A DNA stretch of 64,000 nt from Acanthaster planci (Eukaryota; Echinodermata; Asteroidea; Valvatida; Acanthasteridae), in assembly GCF_001949145.1 (NCBI RefSeq), contig NW_019091465.1:242237-306236 (forward strand), written 5' to 3'. Shown here piece after piece: positions 1 to 12,638 of the stretch. Position 1 is the first letter of the stretch. Every line of letters begins with the position of its first letter. The notes under the pieces were generated by a model that saw only the letters and a program-made list of their open reading frames with translations, ran no database searches and was not told the DNA's origin. A program made the translations under genes and the position numbers.

Positions 1-2845
1 ACTGGGCGCAGCGGTCAATGACGTCGCAAGAAAGTTTTTGTTTCATCCCTTAATATGGAGTTAATGACTGTGGTCTGGTAGCAATCATTGTGAAATACCG
101 GTATGTAATTTCAAAGTGCGACGGCTGATTTGTGTCCCACCTGCCTTTGGGTAAGTCACCACCCAACAGTCGTCAGGCCTGACTTCGAAGCTCTTGATGT
201 CGTCCATAATTTCACACACATCTAGCGTGAGTGACACTCCTTCGTATTCGCCCAGCGTGTAGGGAGACTCGGCCGTGTACTGCCGCCTCATTAACTCTCG
301 AACTGCAACACAGAAGCATTGAAAAGTAAACGATAGAAGTTAAAAGCCTGTTTCACAGATCAGTGATCTGCGATCACAAACGAAAATATTTAAACACATG
401 CATGTAAACGCGCTATTTTTTGCATTATAAGGTTTTCTTTGCATCCGCATCATGCGAAGTGTTAAGAAAAAATTTAGGCCTAAACATTTTTTTTTTCAGC
501 TCCAATATACAAAAAAAGCAAATCGATCGTGCGATCGTTTCAAGGTCTAGCGCATTAGCGTTAGGAGCATAGATGAAATTCTAATCAGCGTCTGAATAAC
601 GACAGGTTTTTGCTGTTGCTAGCTCAAACTCATTTTGCTACCAGTGATTTGCGAGTGACAAAATATCGCTCAGTCAAAGATTCAACAAAGAATGTGAGCA
701 TTCCCAAAAAATAAGCGTGAGTGACTAATGAAATATTTATGTACATACTTTGGCACGAGTTAGCGTGAACTTGCTTGACAATTTCTGGCAAGTAATTGAG
801 TTGGTATTATCTACTCGTTTCAAGATTTCAAATGATGAGGGCTCACGGAATACGAAGGTACTGCAGGAGACCCGTACACGTACCCCAATACGGACCAAAT
901 CACACTTTGCACGCGTCGCCTTAAAATCTCAGACTGAGACACAAGACCTTGTAGCAGGTTTCATGAACTGTGAATTTGTGGGAAACAAGGGCTGGAGCAA
1001 GTCTGTTGGCCTTGTGCAAACGAGGGTCTTTCAAATTGCTCAATACGAAAATTAGATTGCAAAAACGTCGGTGGCCCTCACGACAACTTTAGGATCGATC
1101 ATCTTCAGATAAAAGTTATTAGGTGAAAAAATTAGCTACAGTGTGATCTAAAACACCTGAATAGCTTTGAGTTGTTGTGATTATCTTTGTTTTCCAGAAT
1201 GAAGGTAAATTATGCTCAGGGCGGTTCCTTTAATGGACTGTATTACCCTGGCTGATTTTGCAAACGACCATCGAACTTTAAAAGGGGTGATGAACTTGAC
1301 TTCTAAGAATATCAGTACATTGAAGGTACTTACATTCTTCACTAGTAACATACTTGTCCATACTGTTGCAGCTTGGCTCAGGCTTCAAATAAACAAGAAG
1401 ACACTGTAAGTGTTATTCCTGTGAGGAAGTCAACAAACAATCATCATATGCGCAGTAGTGATCACTGCAAATTACCATACCAAACTACCGAGGCTAACTT
1501 TTTTAGTTTGGTCGTTAAATTGGATCAAAGTCCATAAGACACTGTGATCTATTCAATCATGCAAACATGCCGATATCACTTTATGTAATGGGAGGTAGTA
1601 TAAAAATATCGACTGCTTCGTGTGGCGTAGTAAAACAAGCCTATACCGAGGCAATCTAAGGAGGATAATAAGCCCAGGGAAAATGGAATATTCTAAGGAT
1701 CATTCTATGTCTCCTTTCTACATGTATGAACGGAGTCCTTCTTCAGATACGTTCGAACTTTGTCCCCATATTAGATTAGATTTTCGTTTCAAGTCATCCA
1801 TCATCCCTTTAATTCATATTCTTATGTTTCAGACAACTGTCGGGAATCCTGACAAAAAAACCCAATGAATTTCTAGTTGTTTATAAAGATACGTACTATA
1901 TGCAAGCAGCTAAATGCTGACTTATTGCTTCATTCAAGGACAGCCTTTAACAGAGACAAACAAAAACAAAATAAAGATCAAACAAGAAAACATGCAAGCT
2001 AGACAATAACTCGATAAGTTAACAATGAATAACATTCCCGCTCTATCATACCTTCCACTGCGTTGGAATATGCTAATTAGGTTGGCTGGCTAATATTGGA
2101 AACTTGCACATGTATGGATTGGCACTACACTCAAATCTGTTCCGACCTTTTCTAACATAAAACAAAAACTAATTTGATAACAAGAAGAATAAGCAGGAAT
2201 GGATCTGCTTGTCATAAATTAGGAAAAGACAATTCAAAAGTGGAATGACGCGGTGAAACCTGTGGAAGATAATCACAAGTGACGAATAAGGAGAAAATAC
2301 CACCATGACAAGAACATGAAGGCAGGAAGTAGATAATTATTTATCAGAAATTATTACAATGGTCGAGCAATCGATTCTTTTTGTTTACAACTGGAGATAA
2401 AGTAAACGGTCTCTTAGTAGCGCCATTCAGACTATTCCAGAAACTCACCGTGTTACACAAGCCTGTCTAATAATATATATTTGTTCTCTTGGAATACACA
2501 AAGATTTGTCTTTGAAACACTAGCATAGTATTATATAAAGGAATAATCTAAGTTAAAGTAAACATGTACACTAAAAAAAATTGCGAGTTGGGCCTAGTGC
2601 ATTGTTTCAATATTGACACGGATCGTGAAATCGTTTAGTGTTTTGAGGTGACAAATAGAAGATCAGTTTATTCACGATAACGCAAACAAAGTCGCCGCTT
2701 TTAGATTCTATGGTTCTCATTTCCAACCGACCCTATTTTTGTGGGCCCGACCTCGAAATAGCCTTTTGTTGTACTGACCTTGCACCTAAGAGGACCTTGT
2801 CCGGTGCGATGACCTGTACAAAGTGACTGCGATACGATTTCGCCC
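1..2845. repeat. Segmental duplication copy A (5' part of SULT gene)
   Basis: This stretch aligns in the same orientation with 38160-39714 followed by 47223-48310. It includes SULT exon 1, its upstream acceptor and roughly 2.5 kb further upstream, with substitutions and small indels throughout. At 1562-1565 it has CAAA uninterrupted, the unoccupied target site of the LTR element that splits copy B. Similarity fades at about 2845. Apart from the exon I see no conserved reading frame in it; it presumably holds the promoter and 5' untranslated region. Confidence 0.85.
141..291 (-). CDS. Exon 1 of a second (paralogous) sulfotransferase gene
   Basis: Encodes 50 residues plus one base, beginning MRRQYTAESP and ending VTYPKA(G). 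It differs from the exon at 38316-38466 at only a few residues and uses the same start, length, donor (GCAG|GTGGGA) and upstream acceptor (TGTGTTGCAG ending at 303). It is therefore exon 1 of a tandem SULT paralogue whose remaining exons would lie left of the window. Whether that gene is intact cannot be judged here. The upstream acceptor suggests the exon may begin at 302. Confidence 0.82.
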
Positions 2846-5449
2846 TAATACCAACGCAGCGGCAGTCGAAATCCACGGTAAGGCATACGCGTGCACTGAG
2901 CAGTACAGTACCGCAGCCCACGCATGCAAGTGTGTATTTGTATAGCATGTACGGATCGCGCGTCGAAGGAAAAATATTATGCACACACCAACACCGTGTA
3001 CATGGTGTCTTGACACCGCCGGACTCGAACAACGTATTGGAAAGCCACTTATAGTACCCAATTAGAAAAAAAAGTATGGCAAAGTGCACTTTGGAAAGTT
3101 TATTCTGTCATCTGGCAGTGGCATGGTATTGTTTTTTTAGGATTTTTTTTTGACCGCAGGACCATTCCTCAAGTGAAAAAGAAATATTTGAACCATAGAA
3201 TATAAAAATGTCCCCTACAATGAATGAGTAGTTGAGAAGTTTATCCCACCGAGATGGACACCCAACCCATTTGAAAATGGAGGAAAGTACCTTAGACGAA
3301 GGAGAATAAGAGAGTTACAGAATATGACAGAAAAAAATTCCCCAAATCTTTATTTCGCCAGAAAGAGTGTAATCGTTATACGACAGTGTTCATATGACAT
3401 TTAAAACTCATCAATAATTAAACTTGTCTCACGTGAGTATAAGTAAGGTCATGTGTAAATGATTTTATATACATGTTACACACGTGAGAGTACACACAGT
3501 CACTAATACGCGTCTCTGTTCCCGGGGGACCGTGACCTTTTTCCCTTGTCCAGGACCTAGGTCGAACATTACCTGCGTGGACCACATCACGATTTGTAGG
3601 CTGTCAAAGTCTCTGCTATTAGAGCCTTTCGTGGCACGTGAGCTGCGTGGTTTGTTAAAAAGGTGGATGAAATACAGGGGCAAGACTGTCAGCTTGTATT
3701 TTTGAAAGTATCGGACCTAACCGGGCCTTCCGAATTTCTCTACTTTGCCATGGAGTACAGGCATCAATTTCAAAAATGGCGATAGACCTCCTGACTGTTT
3801 TTAGGGGTGATTTTCTCTGGAAAGAAATATCTTCAAAAGTCATCGGTTAAGCCACTGAAAATTGCGAGGAAAATGACAGATGAAGAAGTGAGCTTTGAAC
3901 ACCTGTGAAACTTGTGATTTGTTTTTTTTCTGATTTTTGAAGTGGGGATATTTATCAATGTTGTATACGGCAACTGATTTACTGGTCTTCACCCATAGAC
4001 GTGCACCAGTTTCTGAATTGTATCGGTCCATATGCACCAATTTATTACACAGCATTGTTCAAAACGTAAAACAAAAGATTCTTTCAGTATTTAATACTGG
4101 GCTGTTTTAATTTAACCATGACCTAGTGAACAATTCGATAAGCAATTTAACAATCACGAGAATGCTTTTAGTTTCCATTAGGTTCACTCTCTGAGTTCCT
4201 GATCCTTTTTCTCAACATAGTTGGGTAAGGTTGGCCACAATATTTTGTGTATTACTGACAGTCTGGGGAAACACCGTTCACTATCCGATGGGAGAATGGT
4301 CTATTGCCAATATTGATCAGGGACCAGTCTTGATGCCCCTTGGAAGCTTCCCCTATTGAAAACTATCTCAACAAAGGTCCATCAGCGCCAACCCTCTCAA
4401 AATAACCTAATCTGTTATTACAGATTGGTAATCCGTCAGTATGGATTGCCAATCCTTATTGTAGACGTGCACTTAATTGTTACGGAATCGCTATCAGATG
4501 TTAAAGCAGGGGAGGATCAGGGGAGCACAATTCCGCTCTGAGACACACAAATAAATACGAAATGGGGAAAATAATGCACAAGTTAAAGTACATGCACAAA
4601 TACAATTGTAAATATTGTAGGCCTATGTCATGTACTATTTTATCATCGTGTTCGCTTGTACGTAAAAAGGAGATCTCAAGAATTACCAACCTGACCCAAC
4701 CTGAAAAATTCCTGGATCCGCCCCTTTAGTGATTACTGATTATGTAGGCCCTACTTGATCCGTTTCCGTTTGCCATTCTAAGTGCAGACTGGGGTTATGG
4801 ATTTATGAGTTCAGCTGTAATGAAATGGGTCCAATACCATTAGGCCCCCGTTGATGCCAGCAAAACTCAATATTATTTCAGTGAGCTGCGAACTCTTCAG
4901 GGAATTTCTGAGGCATGGGTCGTTTAACGATTGACATTTCGCAGTTTACTCCAGCTTGTTGTGTACAGAGATCTGCCTGCCGGACTGGACACTGACTCGG
5001 GTGATTAAGCGTACACGGAATGCCCTGCACGCATCAAGTTCATGCAGACGTATATTCACGCAGTCCCCTCTACGTGAGGTGAACTCTACGTGACCTGTCT
5101 TAACCAGGATAAAAAAAACCAATTAGAGGTGTGTCATCAATGGGATTGGCGCGCATGGCTTTCCATTTGGAAAAAGGAGTAAATTGCAAGACTGACCATG
5201 TAGGATATGGCGGAAACGAGCTCCCTTTATTCGAAAAGCTGGGTAGCATTCGATTCAGACGACAGCATAAAGTGGCTTAGAATAGGTTAGATTAATAATT
5301 TGAGTTATTTTTACGTGTACTTGTCTATCACTGCACGTTCGTGTGAACGTGTGGTGACAGACAGCGATAGACCTATCATAGTATGTAGTCTCTAAATTCC
5401 AAAGAGTGAAAACTTAATCCTTTCGAGTGAAGTTTGACTCCCGCCGTCG
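2846..5449. other. Intergenic stretch, nothing recognised
   Basis: A/T-rich DNA with scattered short reading frames that resemble no family I know. A minus-strand 118-codon frame (2733-3089) is the longest. It lies partly in duplicated DNA but is not kept open in copy B, so I treat it as chance. Confidence 0.5.
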
Positions 5450-5600
5450 GAAACTAGGGACAAAACGTTTTAGAGTGAATTTTTTTCAATCGAAAAGATC
5501 GAGTTTTTACTCGAGCCCCGACTGAAGTGATTATTTTGTCAGAGTATTTCAATCAAAATTGAGAGTGATTTTCACTATAAATCGTCTTGTCCCTAGTTTC
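5450..5600. mobile_element. Small MITE-like inverted-repeat element
   Basis: GAAACTAGGGACAA at 5450-5463 is mirrored by TTGTCCCTAGTTTC at 5587-5600. The flanking inner sequences (TTTTAGAGTGAA and its inverse) also pair imperfectly. The roughly 150-bp size and non-coding content fit a MITE. No target-site duplication was clear. Confidence 0.45.
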
Positions 5601-6288
5601 AGTCTTTCGGATTTAGAGTGAGATATATAGCCGACTTCCTGCCTACTTTCATGCAGTACACGCCCACCAGCCTTTCCAACTTTTGCGCCTATTTTTCTGC
5701 ACCTCGAGTCCACACCTGCACGAGTTCAGTGTTTATTGAAATTATTTTCATAGGAGTGAAACGCTGTATAAGATGTGGATACTAGTCGAACACACAAGTA
5801 CGCACGGAATGGTAGCATGTACATGTACAGTACATGTATACACGAATCTCAATGAAACATCCAACGGGTTGATTCCATACAAAGTTAACGCTTGGCGGCG
5901 CACGCTGAATCACGTGAGTGGGCCACCGTGTACAATAGGTACACCTCGAAAGCAGAACTGTGTCACCGTGACCGTACAAGGGTTGAATGACACAGCATGA
6001 CATGTACATGTAGAGGTTCCATTTCAAAAATGTCAGGGTTCACCTGCGTAGTAACTTACATGTAGCTTGCTGTTTATAGGGAGTGGCAAACTGGAACTGA
6101 AAAGCCAGGAACAAATGTGCCTTGTGTACAAACTTCAATCCTAGGTACAGAGCAGGCATATTTCAACAATTTATCGAACCGAGTGTATGTATACTGGTAT
6201 AGACCTACCTGCGGTATCCGTGCCTAGTTCTTGCTTGTTGATTTGTTTTGATTAAATCGTTAGGATTATCGTCTTTTCCTTCGGCACA

Positions 6289-6453
6289 TCAGACTTTCGA
6301 GCCGCGAAAACTGCCAATGATATTCAGGCCTGCTTCCTTAACCAGGTTTTCACTGAAGAGTTCCACCGCCGTCACGTCAGTAGCCAGAAGTTCCGTCCCA
6401 GTGAAATTGCAGTGCCGTACTTCGCAAGAACCAATGGCGTCAAAGTTGTCCAT
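6289..6453 (-). CDS. Possible 54-residue gene fragment, weak SpeD-like pattern
   Basis: A minus-strand frame starts MDNFDAIGSCEVRHCN, contains TAVELFSENLVKEAGLNII and stops at 6289-6291. The composition looks protein-like, with an amphipathic helix followed by a glycine turn. It faintly recalls small bacterial-type adenosylmethionine decarboxylases (helix ending in EAGL, then a strand), but there is no ESH motif and no second exon that I can see. It could be a last exon, a fragment or chance. Confidence 0.25.
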   Translation of the reverse strand: MDNFDAIGSCEVRHCNFTGTELLATDVTAVELFSENLVKEAGLNIIGSFRGSKV

Positions 6454-9400
6454 GAAAGAGAACCGAGAGTGACACGGCTGGTCGACCGGTCATGCATGAA
6501 GTTCATGTACTGTATATGTACGCAGCACAATTATTACACAGCTGGGGTTGTGCTTTTCCGATTTATCCCCATACCCCTCTGAAGGCCAGAGGCCTTTCAT
6601 GTCTCACCATCGGGAGTAACGACACAAGAACGGGCGCTTTAGGCAAACTTCAACTTGCACAAGTCCGGCATTCACTTTCTTGTAAAACCAGGAAAATGAT
6701 TATAGCCTTTTTAATGCGACAAAGCCTGGTACTAAATGAAATTAATATTTATATAACTTGCAAGACATACGGGACATTTCAGCCCGGTTTCAAATGGCAC
6801 TTTGGAATGAAAGGGTCAAGGGGATTTCTTTCCCAAATTCATTTTTTTATCTCTCAAGTTTCCTTTAAACAAAGGCCTATTCAGAAGTTGCATCTATACT
6901 TTTTGGTTAATATTTACATTGAAAGTGCACTTTTTAACAACATTCACAGTTTTACACACTAACTGGCAGGTGTTCGCACAAAGCTGTGTACGTATAAGGG
7001 CCCGTTGCCATGAACTGAAGCCACAAATCACCAAAGAACTGAAATATCAGTCAACAAATTATCACAAAATCTGGGAGAAATGGTTAAGGGAATAACTGCA
7101 ATAACAAGGTTTCATCGAAGGATGACACTAATGCTTACGATACGTAGCAAATACCTGGCATAAAAAATGCTTCCCAGATAGTGTGCGTAAACGGCAACCC
7201 CCCCTAAAAATAATGTTGAAAGGGGCATAGATGTTTTCACCGATTTCATAGAAAAAAGTTTTCATTGCATAAGTACGTACTTATGCAATGTTAAAAAATT
7301 GCTTATCACGAAATGATTAGAAATGAGAAACGATGCATTTGCACGAAGACTCAAATAACAAGGGTTATCCCGGTTTTAGATAAATCCAAGGAGACGCGTT
7401 TCAAGTGGGGCCATCACACTCACACAGAGGTTTTAACTTATACGTTATAACGAATATACGTATTTTGCCCTGTCACAACATCCTATCGGTTCGAGAGGAA
7501 TGCAACGAGTATGCACCACATGCGTGCGCACTGGATGTTCCCACAATAATAATACGGAGTCTAATTCCAGTCGCTGGATTAGTCTATACACCATGAGTAA
7601 ATCTAATACTTCTTTAGTTTTAGCAACGTCCCGCTATGGGGTGTATACATTTAACCACATATGCCTGAATATGATGAGATACAGGGAACAGTTAAAGCTA
7701 CTAATTTTAATATCTATATTAAGATATACTTTGTCTCGCTGAATATTATATAAAAGAAAAAGTCATCGTCGTTGTCATCATAGTTGCACATTCGTGGTGA
7801 AAAGAGTAGAACTCCAAACACTGCAAACAAAAGCAACTCCTTATAGATATTGTAGGCCAATACATAAAGTTCAAAAGCACCCACGCTGCATAAATATAAC
7901 ATCATGACTGACTCTCAAACAAAATTTTATGTTACTCATAAAAAGGGAACGGCTGTAATTTTGTTTTTAAAAAAGTTCTTAAGAGGAGACATACAGCTTC
8001 ACGCCTCATGGCCTCCCTTCTGTGTCATTCTTTGCGTATCAAAATTACATCGTAACTTTATGTATAAATCAAGCGAACGTCTGTGAATGAAACAGACATC
8101 CGTAATGCCTTGCAGATAAAACAAAATTTCCATAAACCTTTTCATATTGTCTTCTATTTCACGGGAGGTAAATGTATCGGGAAAATATCCCTCATCCCTT
8201 ACTTTTCAATGTGGCTGCATGCACATTTAGAATATAATGTTGCTGCATGAAAAGGTGATCCCTGTTTGACTTTGAGAGGCACGTGTTATGAATGGCTGCA
8301 GGTTGCACTCACGATTTTGTGATAGTAAACGGCTGGAAATAGAAAACCCATAAAAAGGCTGGCAGCTGTGTTTCTAGAAGGATTGGACTAGTACGGGACT
8401 TTGATCTTCGCGACCCCCTTGAAACTCGATGATGGAGACGAAAGACGATGGAGGAAGTTGGTCTGGACTGAGGAGATGCTATGAAGCTGAATTCAATTCC
8501 GGAAGAGACAGTATGTTAACTGAGTCTTCAGAAATGGCGTTACCGGGGTACATTTGCAGGGGGCAATCGATGCCCCAGTGCGTACTATAAAAAACAGATG
8601 CGCGGGCTCCCTGGACAACTACGTCATACTCTTTTAGAGGACGAAGTTACAAGCCCTGATATTCTTGTCGAGTGAATGGTAAAACATCAATTTCTGGTCC
8701 TAGTTTATGATGACATTCATAATGGTTTGTTTGTAGAACCGTGCCTGTACGAGCGACTGTGTATGCGCAAACAAAGCAGTACGCGTTTCAGAGTTCTTAA
8801 AAGTAAACGCCACCTTGAGACTGCATGGCCTGAACTTGTATGGAATTGACAAGAAACCTGAAAAAGAACTATAATACAGAAACACCTTTTGGAGAACAGA
8901 AAACCTTCAAAAATTAAATTAAAGGCTGGATTATACAGTTTTTCCCTGAATTTAGAGAATAGAAATAGAAAAGCCGAAATAAAAATACTACAAAATAAAT
9001 GATTTACGATGGTAAAGTCAGTACCTAACTGCACCGTTTCCCATTATACAAGTCATTCATGTAAGGCACAGGGGTTTTGTCCTAATTCTTTGTGTGTGGC
9101 ACCTGTTGTCTTCCCCATTAATAAAGCAAGTCACTAGTTATCTCCACTTTATTCAGTATACTTGTTTTGGCTCATTGGAGAATACAGACTTTGAGCCGAT
9201 TCTTGTGTTTTACTGAGACGCAAGTATACTTTCCCTCTTTTGATCGGTTTGAAATTCTTTGGTCTGGTTTTCTCGAATTTTAGTTTGGACAGACTGGCTG
9301 AATGAAAACAGGAGTCTGCATGCACTTTTTATTTCCATTACCCTCTGAGGCCCACCACAAGCCTGTTGCGAGTTTAATTTGAACGAAAACTGGTACACTG

Positions 9401-10806
9401 AGAAATCTGATTTCACATAAACGTAGCAACTTGAAGTCCCCGAACGAAAGACGCCGTTGCTTTACATCGTGATTCGGGGCAGCCTTTAGCATAGTGACCA
9501 CCATCTCTGGAATGGACTGGTTCCTCTGTGCCCTTCTTATCGAATGAAAACAGTGTATTGGTGTAAGGCGTCTCTTATGTAACTAAGCAAAAACGTTTTC
9601 CCGAATCACGAGGCAAAATAGCCACAGCGTCTTAAATATGGAGAATTCAGATTATGTTCACGTGAATTTAACGAACTCAGTGTATGCCTACTCCATTTTT
9701 AGTCACATTTTGCACTCAAAATTCTTATTTCACTTTCACCAACCTACAATTTTAAATGGCTCAAACCTGTTATTCTTTGTTTTTAATTATTGTTATTATT
9801 TACTCGACTAGAAAAAAGAATACTTAACGATGGGTCAGGGGCACCAAAAAAAATTGAAGTCCACAGACCTGATACTCCGCTTCAGTGTGTACCTTAACAC
9901 AATAAAATTGCACAACTTTTTTAAAAGACATCTAAAAGGGCACTTTTAGGAATATGAGATGCAAATCAAATGGAAGACAAACTAACCAGTAAAATACAAG
10001 AGAAAAACTGTATGTGTTTGCTGTTACCATTAAAATAAATTCAATACACCATTTCGGCAAATAAATAACAAAGTAATTAAAATAATGAATAGTACTAAAA
10101 TTACAAATAAATGGATTACATTGTGTCTAAACCCATTAGGTCCTCATTCTACTTTTAAACTTTTATAGATCCCTATAGGTTGTGTTGTTTGATTTCCCGA
10201 TATACCTCTCTCGGCGACCTGGTCCAGCTCGTTGCCCATTTCAGTCCTTGTTAAGTACACATGCCCGAGTGATAACCGGCAAACACACGGGCTTGTGCCT
10301 CAGGGTGCACTGCCCAATTCAAGGGAAATTCTTCGGCAGGCCGAGGTGCTCAAAAAGTACCCCTGCAGTTTATTTGGAAAAGAGGAGATTGTGTGGCCCA
10401 CGAATTTGTGGGAGTGTGAAAGAATGGCCCAGAATGAACTTCCTAGATTCAAGGGCTCCCAACCCAGGGCGAAGCCCTGAAAAGTGCCACTGAAAAATTG
10501 TCCCAAGAACCTGAAAAGGTGGAGGGGTGTCACTTGAAAAATGGCCGCTGACGGACTTGGGAACGTTCACTTTTTGGAGGGTGAGTTTGTTTTGGGTGGA
10601 TAATTAAAAATTTCATTGGTTAACCTACTAAACATTGAAAATCAATTGAGAGCTGAATGACCCCAGAACACTTTGTTTTTTGTTTGAGATGCCTGAGGGA
10701 CTTCGGTTGCCCGCACCGGGGATGCAAACGTGGTCGATTTTACATTGTCTTCAATGGGGCTTCAGTTAGTTCAGTGCACCGCTCAGGACACAAGAAAGTA
10801 CTTCAT
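6454..10806. other. Intergenic stretch, no gene recognised
   Basis: About 4.3 kb of A/T-rich DNA with short unremarkable frames. A 28-bp perfect palindrome at 7263-7290 is listed separately. A segment at about 10660-10800 is repeated in direct orientation at 12024-12135, inside the foldback element. Confidence 0.5.
7263..7290. repeat. 28-bp perfect palindrome
   Basis: CATTGCATAAGTAC is followed directly by its exact reverse complement with no spacer. The site lies in otherwise ordinary A/T-rich DNA. It could be a dimeric binding site or a recombination scar; nothing nearby assigns a role. Confidence 0.8.
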
Positions 10807-10815
10807 AGCCTTGCC

Positions 10816-12465
10816 TAGTCTTGTTTACAAGACCTTCCTGTTGTTTTATTTCGTTTTATTCGGGAACCATGAATAATACGACCCATCGCTGTCAGACGGC
10901 CCCTTCAACAAACTGCGCTCCAGTCATACTGGAGTAATACTTGGAGTAATAATTGGACGTAAATTTGGAGAAATAATAGCGTCTTCAATGGACCGATGGT
11001 GTCTGATATGTAATCTTCAACTGATCACATGTAAGCGATACCTCTCCATAGATGCAGCGAGTGCTAGGCTGAGTATAGATCCTGCATTTGTCATCAAGCT
11101 GTCAAAGCTTCCCAGTGTACTTGTGACGTATGTACAGTACCTGCACGTACAAACTTTACATAATTTTGTGCGTACACGTACATGTACAGTACATGTACAT
11201 CCACACATGTACATGTACACACACGTCTGCTGGTAGTGCAAATAATACATGTAGGGTCTAGTCCACTAATTCAAGCCGAATTGAAAACAGTGTAAAATCA
11301 GCACTGTTCAGGCGGGGCCCAATAGCATGCACGCCAACATCCCTGAGATTTCTGAAACACAAGTTAAATTCTTGTCTGGTCACTTATCTTTTGATTTCTT
11401 TTCAATTTTTTGTGGGTTAACCAGTTACATTTTTAATTATTCCCACAAAACAAAANNNNNNNNNNNNNNNNNNNNNNNNNNNNNNNNNNNNNNNNNNNNN
11501 NNNNNNNNNNNNNNNNNNNNNNNNNNNNNNNNNNNNNNNNNNNNNNNNNNNNNNNNNNNNNNNNNNNNNNNNNNNNNNNNNNNNNNNNNNNNNNNNNNNN
11601 NNNNNNNNNNNNNNNNNNNNNNNNNNNNNNNNNNNNNNNNNNNNNNNNNNNNNNNNNNNNNNNNNNNNNNNNNNNNNNNNNNNNNNNNNNNNNNNNNNNN
11701 NNNNNNNNNNNNNNNNNNNNNNNNNNNNNNNNNNNNNNNNNNNNNNNNNNNNNNNNNNNNNNNNNNNNNNNNNNNNNNNNNNNNNNNNNNNNNNNNNNNN
11801 NNNNNNNNNNNNNNNNNNNNNNNNNNNNNNNNNNNNNNNNNNNNNNNNNNNNNNNNNNNNNNNNNNNNNNNNNNNNNNNNNNNNNNNNNNNNNNNNNNNN
11901 NNNNNNNNNNNNNNNNNNNNNNNNNNNNNNNNNNNNNNNNNNNNNNNNNNNNNNNNNNNNNNNNNNNNNNNNNNNNNNNNNNNNNNNNNNNNNNNNNNNN
12001 NNNNNNNNNNNNNNNNNNNNNNNAACACGTTGTTTTTTGTTTGAGAGGCCTCAGGGACTTCAGTTGCCTGCCATGGGGCTCCGAACTTGGTTGATTTTAC
12101 ACTATTTTCAATGGAGCTTGAATTGGTTCAGTGCACCCTTACGTGACAGCACGTCGAGCACAACGAAGTGCGCATGCTTGGAATCTTCCCAGAGTTTCAC
12201 GGGAGGAGTTCAGAGCTTTGCGACAACTGAAGACCTTCCTGGGACAGCGGTTCGTGGGGGAGATTGGTTTGTGGGTGATAGCGGTTTGTGTGTGAGAGCG
12301 GTTTTACGTTGTGTGAGCGGTTTGTGTTGTGTGAGCAGTTCGTGTGTACGTGTGACGTGAGCGGAGCGCGGTTTGTGAAGGGGGCCCTCTGACGGCGCGC
12401 GTCGATGGGTCGTATTATTCATGGTTCGCGAATAAAACTACAGGAAGGTCTTGTAAACAAGACTA
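10816..12465. mobile_element. Foldback/Mutator-like DNA element with 9-bp target duplication
   Basis: The left end (10816-10921) and right end (12363-12465) are inverted copies of about 105 bp. Both begin TAGTCTTGTTTACAAGAC and share ACCATGAATAATACGACC. The element is bounded by a perfect 9-bp direct repeat, AGCCTTGCC, at 10807-10815 and 12466-12474. Long terminal inverted repeats with 9-bp target duplications are typical of Mutator-like elements. The middle is partly an assembly gap and no transposase is visible, so it looks non-autonomous. A GTG-rich degenerate minisatellite lies at about 12240-12360. The element ends just beyond the last SULT exon. Confidence 0.7.
11456..12023. other. Assembly gap (568 N)
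   Basis: A run of N. Frames that appear open across it carry no information. It falls inside the inverted-repeat element, as expected where inverted or repeated DNA broke the assembly. Confidence 0.99.
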
Positions 12466-12531
12466 AGCCTTGCCAGACAGGTAACGAGAGAAAGGTTTCC
12501 GAGTGCCGCTCTGTTGCTGGGATTCGATCAA

Positions 12532-12638
12532 CTAGTGATCGAATGTTAGCCCGGTGCCACGAAGTTTCTCCTCGATGAAGAGGTCCATGGCTTCGTTCTG
12601 GGCAACAGTAAAGTGCGTCTTCCAGTTCCCGGTCTTTC
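12532..12638 (-). CDS. Sulfotransferase exon 6 (C-terminus and stop)
   Basis: Encodes residues 256-290 and a TAG stop at 12532-12534, beginning (G)KTGNWKTHFTVAQNEAM and ending GTGLTFDH. KTHFTVAQNE fits the KxxxTVxxxE dimerisation motif of SULTs, and GNWK is the conserved segment after RKG. The acceptor is TTTTACTTCAG|GA, phase 1, matching exon 5. It is separated from exon 5 by about 10.7 kb, but no competing last exon was seen in between. Confidence 0.87.

Noticed and set aside
750-1055. A 101-codon plus-strand ORF in copy A
   Set aside because: The matching region in copy B (38809-39060) has indels that break the frame, so it is not a conserved gene.
1212-1409. A 65-codon plus-strand ORF with a paralogous open frame at 39361-39561
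   Set aside because: It is open in both duplication copies, but most differences change the amino acid and no family is recognised. The shared frame is explained by the recent duplication.
2733-3089. A 118-codon Cys-rich minus-strand ORF
   Set aside because: No recognisable motif pattern, and the duplicated part at about 48235-48310 does not preserve the frame.
6492-6962. A 156-codon plus-strand ORF
   Set aside because: No domain, signal or homology pattern seen; length is compatible with chance in this A/T-rich intergenic DNA.
11327-12094. Long ORF across the N run
   Set aside because: It is open only because N codons are not stops; the real sequence on either side is short.
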